Part shown: positions 54,455 to 64,000 of the stretch, in pieces
Position numbering within the stretch: the first letter of the stretch is position 1
How the letters are laid out: each line of letters starts with the position of its first letter
DNA from: Peromyscus leucopus
Taxonomy: Eukaryota > Chordata > Mammalia > Rodentia > Cricetidae
Direction: 5' to 3'
DNA: 64,000 nucleotides
NCBI RefSeq assembly: GCF_004664715.2
Contig: NC_051079.1
Location: 61,000,660-61,064,659, forward strand
Program-made: the position numbers and the translations under genes
The notes under the pieces: generated by a model
Database searches by the model: none
Told to the model about the DNA's origin: nothing
Seen by the model: only the letters and a program-made list of their open reading frames with translations

Positions 54455-54830
54455 TGGATGTGCAGCAGAACCTAAAGCCCATGTTAAACACTTTTCCCCA
54501 GCTTGTCTTTGGAAGGTGGTGGAAACTTTCAGAGATGGGGCCTAGTGAGAACTCTTTAGATATTTGAACATTGTTCCAAAAGGAGACCATGAAGGTCTGG
54601 TCTCTTCTTCCTCTTCTCTTTCCCCTCCCCAGCTATGAGGTGAGCAGCTTTGTCCTACCAAGTGTTCCCCACCATTACCCTCTGGCAGCCTAACAAGGGT
54701 CCTGAAAACAATGGCCGACCTGATGATACACCGGCATCTCTCAAACCATGACCCAGAAAAATCCTTTCTTCTTCTAGTTGCTTATCTCAAGTGTCTGTTA
54801 TAAGGATGGAAAGCTGGGTGACATATACTC
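54455..54830 (+). mobile_element. Old LTR-like repeat, sense
   Basis: 'gtggtggaaactttcagaga', 'ggggcctagtgagaactctt', 'gctatgaggtgagcagcttt', 'ctctcaaaccatgacccaga' and 'gttataaggatggaaagctg' follow the sense order of the family that is antisense at 36515, 39165 and 59735. Confidence 0.65.
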
Positions 54831-55064
54831 TTTTTTCCTTCCTGGGCCAAGAGAAAACGCAATCATTTGGGGAAATGCTTAATATGAACCTCATATTGTA
54901 CATCATACTTTAAACTCCTTTATCCTACACATCGGCTACTTTATATCCTTTGGCCTACATTCTTCTCCATTCCCTACTCCCACCGAAGTCACCCCGATAA
55001 CCACCGTTTTGTGCTCTATCTCTGTCTAGAGCTTGCCTTCACTGTCTAGATCTTGCCTCCATAA

Positions 55065-55445
55065 TAGCTATCCTATTAATTGTGAGATAGCATCTCACAG
55101 TGGTTTTGATTTGTGTTTTCCTGGTGATTACAGTATTGAGCATTTTTTTAATATGTGGTCCATTCTGTTTTCTTGCCATTGAGTTACACAAGTTCTTTAT
55201 AAATTTTAAATGCTAATCCCTTATTAGTTATCCACTTAGCAAATGTCTTTTCAATTTTCCTCCCTTTGTGTGTTGCTTTTTCATTTTGTTGATTGGTTAA
55301 TTGTTTTCCTTGAAATAACAAACCTACTTTGCTTATTTAAAAGAAATGTCTTGTAAATGCCTATGTCTAACTGTTCTTCTTTCAAGTAAAATTGATGTCC
55401 CATGAAGAAAATAATGACTAGTTTAATTTTCAACTCAAATAATTA
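55065..55445 (-). mobile_element. Ancient L1 fragment, antisense
   Basis: 'gtgagatagcatctcacagt', 'ggttttgatttgtgttttcc', 'ttgagcatttttttaatatg', 'cttgccattgagttacacaa' and 'taatcccttattagttatcc' are strongly typical of antisense L1 ORF2. Confidence 0.85.
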
Positions 55446-56435
55446 CAAAATATTATTTTCCTAGATTCAATCATCAAAAATGCTTTGTATAGAATATGTA
55501 AAATAGGGACATTCCAGCCAGCAAGAGACCTCAGCAAATAAGGCACCTGCAACATCCATAGTACCCACAGCGAGATCCAATGCCAATATTCTGAGCATGG
55601 TAGAGCAGAGGTACCAAATAATGGGAGGTCCTAGTTGAGACCCTATGATAACCCTGTAGCTTCGCTACCTCCAAGCCTACTCAATAATGTTCTAAGAATG
55701 GGTGAGAATTAACTGGAGGAAGAAGGGCTTTGTGATATAGTAGATGCCACCAGCATTCTGCCAAGATTCCCTGCCATAGTGTCCCTGGGCAATACAATGG
55801 TATTTTATTAAAGAGACCTGTGACTTTCTACCCACATGCTTTCTCTGGCCATGGGAATTATCTCAGTACATGTACAAGACAGTACAGGAGTACTAGGGAG
55901 GTAAAAATCCAGAAAAAAACTAGGGTCCAAATGCATCCACTCTTCATCCGACAGTTGGATCACTCTGAGGCCTGTTCTGTGCTATCTTCCAGAAGCCTCC
56001 CAAGGACCTTGAGCCACACTAGCACTCAGTACAAAGCTGTTTCTTCAACCACCTGTGTTGCTTCCTTTCCCAGATTATCTCTCCTCTCCCACTCATTCAC
56101 TGGTACTTCCTGGACCACTTCTCAAAAACACTACCAAACTTGAATCCAGACTCAAAGCCTGCTTCCACGAGAACCCAACCATAGACAACAAGGTAAGACT
56201 AATGGTAGAAAGAGTACACCAGACTGGGAAAAGGTCTGTTCAAAGGCACTATTGATATTTTGGTGAGCAAAACTTTTGTGGGGATTCAGGGCCAGTCCAC
56301 GGATTGCAGTAGGATGTTCACAGCATGGTTATGCTAGATGATAGCAGCTCCTTCCCCAACTAGGACAGCCAACAATTCTCTCAAACATTTCCAAGTGTCT
56401 GGAGAAGGGCAAAGTTGGTCCTGCTAAGAACTACT
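55446..56435. other. Mostly unassigned stretch
   Basis: The part 55515-55690 may be a very old SINE ('gagacctcagcaaataagg'). Elsewhere nothing recognised; the 107-codon frame at 55820-56143 has no known similarity. Confidence 0.35.
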
Positions 56436-56439
56436 CAGA

Positions 56440-56575
56440 TGGTTAATTCCTTCCATTTTACAGATAAGGAAACACATCTATAAAGAGAAGAATTTTCCAA
56501 TGCCACACAGAATCAAGACAAGACTCTAGATACATTTGCCAAGAATTAAATCCAGATTCCCTAGTCTATTGCACT
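56440..56575 (-). mobile_element. MIR-like ancient SINE, antisense
   Basis: 'ccattttacagataaggaaa', 'gaattttccaatgccacaca' and 'gaattaaatccagattccct' are the complement of the MIR consensus in order ('ttttacagatgaggaaactg'). Confidence 0.7.
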
Positions 56576-56753
56576 ATATGTCTATCTTTATGGCAGCATT
56601 GGGGTTAAATATATATTTTTAGACAGATACTATCTTCAATCCTCTTGGAACCACAAGCTAGAAACAGGCCAGCTCCTCTTTTTAGAGCAGTTGATTGTTG
56701 TTTGCCTCCAACTATTTCCTTTATTGGGTTCTAATTCTCTGGGTGACTATATA

Positions 56754-57013
56754 CAAGCTTAAATGATTCAAATTAGTCAATGTATTAGTTACTTTTTCTG
56801 GCTTTTATAGAATGCCACAGCCAACTCCCTCCTCCACTCCAAATCCAATCCCTAGTCTAGTCCCTAGTTCTACAGGGAGATACCAAGCTTAAATGATTCA
56901 AATTAGTCAATGTATTAGTTACTTTTTGTAGCTATTATAGAATACCACAGCCAACTCCCTCCTCCATTCCAAATCCAATCCCCAGTCTAGTCCCTAGTTC
57001 TGCAGGGAGACAC
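56754..57013 (+). repeat. 130-bp tandem duplication
   Basis: Two head-to-tail copies, 56754-56883 and 56884-57013, exactly 130 bp each and differing at about 8 sites (roughly 94% identical). Both start 'caagcttaaatgattcaaat' and end 'cagggaga(t/c)ac'. A shorter related piece ('gatccaatcccctagtctca') follows at about 57215-57245. The unit itself is not one I recognise; it lies directly upstream of an L1 3' end. Confidence 0.92.
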
Positions 57014-57364
57014 CAACTGTAGCCTTCCTATCCCCACCTCACCCACATCTCCTATGGATTCCATAAGCCATTCCTCCCTGACCTCCCTCCCCCAATTCAT
57101 CACTTTCTCCTGGCCCCCAACTCCAGCAGGCACCTCCTACTAACACACAGGCTGCACCTGCTTAAAAAAAAAGTAGGCTGCCTGCAGATCTTCTCATCTC
57201 CCTCTGTTTCCCCCAGATCCAATCCCCTAGTCTCACTCCCAGGTCTGTGGCAGAACACCTCCTCCATTGCTGGTGGGACTGCAAACTTGTACAACCACTA
57301 TGGAAACCAGTATGGTGGTGCCTCAGAAAGATGGAAATTGATCTACCTCAAGAAGCTACATCGT

Positions 57365-57525
57365 GCCGGGCAGTAGTGGTACACACCTTTAATCCCAGCA
57401 CTTGGGAGGCAGAGACATGGATTTCTGTGAGTTCGAGGCCAGCCTGGTCTACAGAGTGAAATCTAGGACAGGCACCAAAACTACACAGAGAAACCCTGTC
57501 TCGAAAAATACCAAGAGAAAAAAAA
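57365..57525 (+). mobile_element. B1 SINE nested in L1
   Basis: GCCGGGCAGTAGTGGTACAC, 'gagttcgaggccagcctggt', 'aaaccctgtctcg', mixed A-rich tail. Together with the following B2 it lies between aagctacatc (57353-57362) and aagctacacc (57801-57810), the interrupted L1 target. Confidence 0.93.
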
Positions 57526-57533
57526 GAAATTTT

Positions 57534-57665
57534 GGGCTAGAGAGATGGCTCAGCGGTTAAGAGCACTGGATGCTCTTCCAGAGGTCCTGAGTTCAATTCC
57601 CAGCAACAACATGGTGGTTCACAACCATCTGTAATGAGATCTGGCACGCAGGCAGAACACTGTAT
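57534..57665 (+). mobile_element. B2 SINE with expanded tail
   Basis: 'gggctagagagatggctcag', 'cctgagttcaattcccagca', 'accatctgtaatgagatctg' and 'cagaacactgtatacataat', with an internal gap where 'gccctcttctggc' is expected. Its tail runs into (AAAT)n and (GAA)n repeats. Confidence 0.93.
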
Positions 57666-57683
57666 ACATAATAAATAAATAAA

Positions 57684-57723
<40 letters not shown>

Positions 57724-57799
57724 ATGTTTAGAAGAAGAAGAAGAAGAAGAAGAAGAAGAAGAAGAAGAAGAAGAAGAAGAAGAAGAAGAAGAAGAAGAA
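57666..57799. repeat. (AAAT)n followed by (GAA)23
   Basis: AAAT units at 57666-57726 grow from the B2 tail; 57731-57799 is 23 perfect GAA triplets, a polypurine run able to form triplex DNA. Confidence 0.95.
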
Positions 57800-59734
57800 A
57801 AAGCTACACCACTCTTGAGTATCTACCAAAGGACACTTCATCCTTCCACATGGATACTGGCTCAACCATGTTCATTGCTACTCTCTTCACAACAGCCAGA
57901 AATTGGAAACAACCTAGATGTCCATCAACAGAAGAATAGATAAAGAAAACATGATACAGTTACACAATGGAGTATTATTCAGCTCTTTAAAACAAAAATG
58001 ACATCATGAAATTTTCAAGCAAATGGATGGGACTAGAAAAAAATCATCCTGAGGGAGGTTAACTCAGACAGAAAGATAAATATGGTATGTACTCACTTAT
58101 ATCTAGATATTAACCCTTCAATAAAAGATAACCAAGCTACAATTCATAGACCCAGAGAGGTTAGGCATAGAGGAAGGGACTGGGAAGGACACATAGATCT
58201 CCCTGGGAGGGGTAAAATTTTGTGGGCAGACTGGAGCAGAGGTTGGGGGGGACAAGTATAGGAGGATCAGGTGGGAAGGGAGAGAAGATGGAATTGAGGG
58301 AGGAAGGGAGGAGAGACACTGTTAGAATTGAGGGGTGATGTGTCAACCTAGTACAGTGGAAACTTCCTATAATATATGAACACAATCCCAATGATGTCTC
58401 CAAATAATAAGGGAAATGGAACCCCAACTGGCCATCTCTTGTCACTAAATGAAGTTTCCAGTACCGGGACTGGGTTCCAATTGAGTGGATAGTCAAAAGG
58501 GTGGAAATCCCCAACAACCTAGGCTGTTGCCAAGACAACAGGTTGCTAACCACAAACTTATAGCAAGGCCATTGCTTGCTGTCAATACCCACACAACTCA
58601 TTGAGCATGGAGAGATCAAGCTGGTACCTACCTAGAACCTTCACTCCATGTTCTAGTGTCTATGATACGGAAATGTACTCTGCAGGCTACCAAAAGAAAA
58701 ATGTAAACACCAACCCAACAACAAAACCTTTGATCTACGATCTGTTCATTCTAGGCAATGGTGGCACAAAGCTTATGGAAGTAACCAACCAATGTCTAAT
58801 CAAATTTAGAGCCCACTCTATGAGATGGAACCCATACCCAACACCATTTGGGTAACCAAGGACCAGAGACAGCTGAATAAAACCAAACACTACTGGTCAA
58901 ATAAAAAAAGAGAATAATAAAATGACTCCTAATGATACTCTGCTATACTCATAAATCAGTGCCTTATTCAGCCAACATCAGAGAGGCTTCTTCCTGCAGC
59001 AGGGAATAAATACATACAGAGACCTATATACAGAGACCTACAGCCAGACATTACACAAAGAGAAAGACTTTGAAACACACATTTCTAAATGAAATGTCTC
59101 CATCAAATCCCTCCCCTAAGATCTCAGGGAACCCCATGGAAGAGGAGGGAGAAGAGATGGGGAAAAATGGGGCTGGGGAAGAAGATATCAGGAGAACAAA
59201 GACCTCTAAAACTGAGCAAAGTGAATATGAACTCACACAGACTAAAGCAGCATGCACAGGGCCTACATGGGTCTGTACCATGTCTTCTACATATATACTA
59301 TAGCTTTCAGTTTAGTGCTTTCATGGGACTCCTGAATGTGTAAACCAGTGGGTCTCTGACTCTTGTGCCTTCTCTTGAGGCTCTTTTTTTTCTGTTGCCT
59401 TGGCTTGTCAAACTTCAATATAATGGCTTTTGTTTTCTCTTATTATATTTTATTTTGTTATGTATTGTTGTTATCCCTTGGAAGCCTGTTCTTTTCTAAT
59501 TCATGAGAGAGATGGGGGAGTGGATCCAGATAGGAGAGGGCATAGGGAGGAACTGGGGAGTAGAGGGAGGGGAAACTATATTCAGATTACATTGTATGAG
59601 AAAAGAATCTATGTTTAATAAAAAGGGGGAAATAGAAGTTACAACTGATGTAATCTTACCAACCAGTCCTCATTATAGTAATCTCAAATAAATTTCAAAT
59701 TGTGATGGTGAAAAGTTAAATAATAAAATAAAAT

Positions 59735-59827
59735 ACCACAGCCAAAGGTAACTTAAGGAAAATGGGTTTATTTGCACTTTTAGTTCCATAGGGAGAATCT
59801 ATAATGACGGAGAGATGTGGTAGCAGT
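59735..59827 (-). mobile_element. Old LTR-like repeat, antisense, part 1
   Basis: 'aaataccacagccaaaggta', 'atgggtttatttgcactttt' and 'agttccatagggagaatcta' begin the same family as 39165-39520; interrupted at 59828 by a younger LTR. Confidence 0.65.
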
Positions 59828-60293
59828 TGTGGTGATATTTTATTTGTGCTTTAATAAAACTTGCCTGGAGATCAGAGGGAAAGGCTAGCCATTTTAAGTA
59901 AAGAAGAAGTCAGGCAGCACAGGCCCTTGATCCTATCACTTAGCAGGCAGGGTCTCTGTGTGTTCAAGGCCACATTAGGGAACACAGCCAAGCTTGGTGA
60001 CACATGCCTTTAATCCCAGTACCAACCATAGAGACCTGGAGGTCTGTACAGATAGAAAGTGACAGAGCTGTGTAGAAAGAGGAAGTGAGGTAGTAGTAAG
60101 ATAGCCAATGAGAGGGCAGAACAGCAAGGCAATAATGGTGTGGGTAGACAGGAAGCACTCACATTTGGAAACTGCAGAGCTGGTGAGGTAAGATTGGCTG
60201 GTGGCTTTACCTATTTCCCTGAACTAAGGCTTTCACCCCTATATTTGGCTCCATGATTTTTATTTAATAAGACCATTTAGAAATTTGTCTGCA
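59828..60293 (+). mobile_element. 466-bp solo LTR, perfect 6-bp TSD, with embedded B1-like module
   Basis: From TGTGGTGATATTTTATTTG to 'accatttagaaatttgtctgca', flanked by exact agcagt at 59822-59827 and 60294-60299. 'gctttaataaaacttgcctg' gives an AATAAA near the 5' end. Between 'gctagccatttt' and 'accatagagacctggaggtc' lie about 160 bp of B1-like sequence, including 'ctctgtgtgttcaaggcca' and 'gacacatgcctttaatccc'. No retroviral genes. It is the long form of the LTR at 47203. Confidence 0.93.
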
Positions 60294-60535
60294 AGCAGTC
60301 GACCAGAGCAAGAAGCTGAGAGATCACATCTCAACCCCTCAAAGGAAGCAAAAAGAGTGAATGAGAAGTAGGGTAAGATTAAGAACTCTCAAAGCTTGCT
60401 CACAGTAGCCTATTTCCTCCAGCATGTCTCCAAGTCCTAAAAGTTCTATAACCTGCCCAAACAGTGCCACCAACTGGGGAATAAATGTGCAAAAGCATTA
60501 ACGTATGGGGGACCTTTCTTATTCGAACCACCACA
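60294..60535 (-). mobile_element. Old LTR-like repeat, antisense, part 2
   Basis: Continuation across the LTR: 'cgaccagagcaagaagctga', 'gtagcctatttcctccagca', 'cccaaacagtgccaccaact' and 'cttattcgaaccaccaca'. Confidence 0.65.
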
Positions 60536-61262
60536 GCCAGCCCTCGGAGGACCTGGGAAAGAGATAATCTAGTTGTACATAGACTGCCTGTCCAACTTTA
60601 GGTTGCTGTGACTGCTGCAACTCCTGTGGGGTCACGTCTAAGCTCATCTCTCCTTCCTGCTATGAGCAATAAGCAATTTTGCCTTTTGTATGAAAAGGGG
60701 GAAAGACAGACAGGCAGACTGCGTGATTCTATTATTTTCTCGGAAGTAGTCAAGACTCACATGAACAAATAGTAGAGTGGTGTCTGACGAGGAACTGTGA
60801 GGAAGGGTTGGGAGCCCTGAGCTCCAGTTGTGCAAGATAAAAACCTTCCAGGGATCACTGGACAACGTGCCTATAGTTAATGGGACTGTACTGCACACTT
60901 TGAATTTTGTTAATAGAGTAGACTTTATGTTCTGGTTTCCTTTTAATCACAGGAAAAACTGCACATAGTCAAGGACTAGTGCTCTGATATCTCTTTATTT
61001 CCTTTTCATTGGCTTCTATCTGGAAAAGTTTCCAGTGTGTGATTGATGACAGCCGGGGAAATACTGGTCCCAAATCCCAGAGCTCATTTATAAAGCTCAG
61101 GGAACCACAAAGTTGCTGAATACATAAATAACTTTTACATTCAGTATTAATTATCATAAAAGACCCATATTTTCAAATAAAAGTACAAATCTTGCTTCTT
61201 ACAAAAACCTAGATTTCAGGAATGCCATAGAACACCAATGCCTGGAGATCAAATTGGCCTAC
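60536..61262. other. Stretch without recognised gene or repeat
   Basis: No named element. The block 61000-61150 has few low-complexity features and could be conserved non-coding DNA, but nothing in the sequence proves it. Confidence 0.35.
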
Positions 61263-61264
61263 TC

Positions 61265-61375
61265 CTTCTTAGAGATAAGGGCCAAGAAATTGCAATTTGC
61301 TCAAGGTCACCCCGTCAGCGAGAGACAAAAACACAGGCCTTTTAAACTCAAGGCCAAGGCTTCTTCTGCCTTTTC
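61265..61375 (-). mobile_element. MIR-like ancient SINE, antisense
   Basis: 'tgcaatttgctcaaggtcac' and 'cacaggccttttaaactcaa' echo the complement of MIR ('gacttgcccaaggtcacaca'). Confidence 0.55.
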
Positions 61376-61692
61376 TCTCTGCCTTCCTGCACCCAAGGAC
61401 CTCAGCTTCCCACCTGCTCATATGAATTATTGTAACATCGTTGTCATCTCGGAGAGAAGCAAATGAAAACCTAGATAAGGAGATGGAAGACAGTGTCAAT
61501 GAAGACAGATATGATGGAAAAAAATGAGAAAGAAAAAGTCAAAAGAGAAGAAAAATATTCAAAATAGACACTGACCGAGGTAAGCCTCCAGCTATTCTTA
61601 GTGCCATGAGAAGTGCTTGGATGGCTTCCAAAATTGCTTTGGGCCTGGATGGAGAACAGAAACTATCTTCTTTATCTGTTGAAAGTAAAATC

Positions 61693-61781
61693 ATTCCGAG
61701 GCGAGCCTGGTCTACAGAGCGAGATCCAGGAAAGGTGCAAAGCTACACAGAGAAACCCTGTCTCGAAAAAAAAAAAAAGTA
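61693..61781 (+). mobile_element. 5'-truncated B1 SINE with TSD
   Basis: Only the 3' half is present ('gcgagcctggtctacagagc', 'gatccaggaaaggtgcaaag', 'aaaccctgtctcg', A-tail). TSD aaagtaaaatc at 61682-61692 and 61782-61792. Truncation is common for L1 but less so for SINEs. Confidence 0.92.
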
Positions 61782-61794
61782 AAAGTAAAATCGT

Positions 61795-64000
61795 GTTTCA
61801 GGTTAGGAAGCAATGGTTTTGATTAAAATATTAAGAAACAGCAATATTGGTCAAAGCCAGCCTATCTGGGGCACTCAGGAAATGGAGATTAAAAAGAATA
61901 TCTAGAATTCACCAGATTTATTTATTGATAAATTTATTTATTTATTTGGGGGTACAAGAAGTTCATTTTTCCATCACTTCTAAATAAGACCCCGTCACCC
62001 TCGCTCCTTTCCCTGTGTGATGGACACACCCACGCCTAAGTTCTTTTAGCTCTGTGCTTTTACAAACACACCCAATTCTTAGTTTCCCCTTCTCTTTCAG
62101 TCACTTAGCTTCACTCACCACCCAAGACAAAATGAACTAGAAAATCCTCTTTCCACCTCACATCTATTTTCTTCATTGGTTTACGTCTCGGTTATGATGC
62201 CTTGGCTACACGCAAGTGCAAACCCACATATGAGCAGCTCTAAACAATCACTGTATTGATTATTTCCTATGCCAAGCTCTGAGATAGCACAGCCAAGAAC
62301 AATAAAACGTTGTTGATGAGATTGCCCCGGATCCTGTGTCTACTTTCGATAGGAGTAAGAAATAAACTGTCCCTGTAGTTCATAGAGCAGCAAGAAGACA
62401 CATGTCCACAACCCCCAAACAAGGTAGTCTGACATAAATGACAAATGCAGATTTTTGTAGACTTCTACAGATGGTGGAACAGAAGAAGGTTCTAGGGCAG
62501 GAATGGGTGAGGATCCATTAACTTATCGCCAGAAAAGATTCCAGTAAGTGGAAATAGAAGAGAAAGTCTCTTTTTTGTTACATGCACACAAATTAGATGG
62601 ATTCGGATACAGTTTGTCCCTCTAGGAATAGAGAGATAAGGGTGGTAATGCCTATTTCCATCTATGAAAAACCAGTGCCAATTGAGAGAGTCCCTGCCTG
62701 GGGACTCAAACAGTCCAAGGTGTTGAGTGAGGAAGCAGAATATATCCTAGGAGAAGTTAAGTCCCTGTGGCGGACACTCCAGAGTGTGCTGAATCTACAT
62801 TACTAGGTTGAAAAAAATAAGGAGTGAGACACAAAGTGATGGCCTGGAGGGGTCCAGAATCAGATGGAATGAGTGGGAGATGCCGAAGAGTGGCTGCTGC
62901 CCATGGCAGGAACGAGGAGGGAGGAAGGGAAGGAAGGCTGGTGCTTCTCCATCATCTTAACTGTCAGTCCTACTTACTTCCTGGGCTGGCTCAGGGAGAT
63001 AAGGAGCTGTTGGTTCCTGTAAGGTTGGGCTTGATCAAAGAATAGCTACAGTATCTGGGTGCATGTAATGCAAGACCTAAGGGGGTGTGAATTCCTAAGT
63101 TTACCTTATGATGATTTGTTATGGGTTTATTTTATATCCCTGTGTCTTATGTAACGATAGGGTAAACACCCAAAACTCCATAGCTGGCTGCTTGCAGTGA
63201 TGTCTGGCCCGTGGGTCAGATTTTTTATGATTCTTCAACCTCATCCTTCACAAGTACAAGAAAGATGGCTACAACTACTTCAGGTACCACGTGGTCACAT
63301 GGCATTATCCAAAACAAAAAAGAATATGGAAGGGCCTCATCTGTGTTAGAAGAATAAAACTCTATGAGAGCCATCTCTTATCCCCGCTTCCAAGTCCTCT
63401 TCCCACCAGCCATAGTTGGTTCACAAGCTGACACCAGACACGCAACTGAGCTGAGGGAGAAAGTATTTATCTGCTAACTCTGGTGGTGGGCTCTACCCAT
63501 TGAAGCTGGGGGCTGGAAATGAGCATGTGTGCCTATCACAACCATGAAGGAGGTAGCCTGGGAGATAATGTCAAAAGACTGCCCAGCTTGGCAGATTACA
63601 GAGAATCTTCAGGGTCTTGCTGAGAGTTGAAGATTCATTCTATAACACGGAAAGAACAGCGTAAGCTCCAGGGCTGAGCAAGGCACTGATGGAGACTGAG
63701 TTTTAGAAAAATAATTCTGGAGGAAAAGGTAGGTAAAGACATAAAAATGATTGGGCAGGTTGGTTTAGAACATGGATTGTGATCTTGGAGATACTTTGGG
63801 GACTCTAAGGGCATCATTAGTCTAACCCACAATATAGGAACATCTAATCAGAACATCAAAAATAACCAGTATTCATCTAGTACTTGACAATGAGCCAGAA
63901 AAAAAAAAAGAGTATTCGAGACCAGCTTTTGTATTAACTGGCTGTAGCCCACAAACTCAACACCCTTCCCCTAACCTCCATTTTCTCACCTATAAAACAG
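61795..64000. other. Repeat-poor stretch, no gene recognised
   Basis: Apart from a TTTA-rich patch at 61915-61950 and an A-run at 63898-63909, nothing is recognised. Short open frames (62597-63045) lack similarity that I know. Confidence 0.4.

Larger units (their letters stand above)
57249..59640 (+). mobile_element. L1: ORF2 C-terminus and long 3' UTR, interrupted by SINEs
   Basis: 'cctccattgctggtgggact' opens the end of ORF2, resumed after the SINEs as 'gctacaccactcttgagtat', 'gattggaaac'-type wording, 'atgtccatcaacagaagaat', 'atggagtattattcagctct' and 'gtatgtactcacttatatct'. The 3' UTR (about 58150-59632) closes with 'agagatgggggagtggatcc', 'gagggaggggaaactatatt' and 'gtttaataaaaaggggg'. 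Frame broken, so inactive. Confidence 0.9.

Noticed and set aside
57731..57799. Poly-arginine/lysine-like coding frame over the GAA run
   Set aside because: Pure microsatellite translation.

Overview
This window looks like ordinary nuclear DNA of a rodent, most probably a cricetid (hamster, vole or deer-mouse group). The evidence is its repeats. B1 SINEs carry the 3' variant GGAAAGGCGCAAAGCTACAC. There are B2/B3, B4-like and ID SINEs, L1 insertions with long rodent-type 3' UTRs, a URR1-like hAT copy, and several LTRs with precise target-site duplications (TSDs). I recognise no functional protein-coding gene, no rRNA or tRNA gene, no CRISPR array and no bacterial-style operon. The region is intergenic or deep intronic; splice sites alone cannot tell which.

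Layout. 0-9 kb: old mammalian LTR-like repeats, ancient L1 remnants, a MER20 fossil, and an L1 3' UTR split by a MaLR-type LTR. 9.4-12.4 kb: a twin-primed (5'-inverted) L1 with a 14-bp TSD, a URR1 copy, an LTR-like element and an ancient L1. 12.4-15 kb: repeat-poor. 15-22 kb: a dense SINE cluster and more LTR/L1 pieces. 23.4-27.3 kb: a decayed antisense L1 (ORF1 end through ORF2 reverse transcriptase) carrying a solo LTR with a perfect 6-bp TSD. 27.6-29.6 kb: a MaLR LTR with a 5-bp TSD, a B2/B1 pair inserted at one target site, and an ID element. 29.6-34 kb: mostly unique. 36-38.8 kb: an antisense LTR with TSD GGTACC and an NDUFB8 processed pseudogene. 41-48 kb: heavily nested repeats, including a B1 inside an L1 inside an older repeat. 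49-56 kb: microsatellites, MIR, SINEs and old L1. 56.7-60.5 kb: a 130-bp tandem duplication, an L1 3' end interrupted by SINEs and microsatellites, and a 466-bp LTR inside an older LTR-like repeat. 61-64 kb: mostly unique.

The only recognisable gene-derived sequence is the dead NDUFB8 retrocopy at about 38.05-38.75 kb. It has an early stop, a 5-bp duplication frameshift and a later 1-bp deletion.

The most interesting signal is a set of four related LTRs (19.8, 36.1, 47.2 and 59.8 kb), two antisense and two sense, flanked by 6-bp duplications (three perfect, one with a single mismatch). Three contain an embedded B1-derived segment and one lacks it. I cannot place this family by name from sequence alone. 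I found no evidence for a novel multi-gene system.
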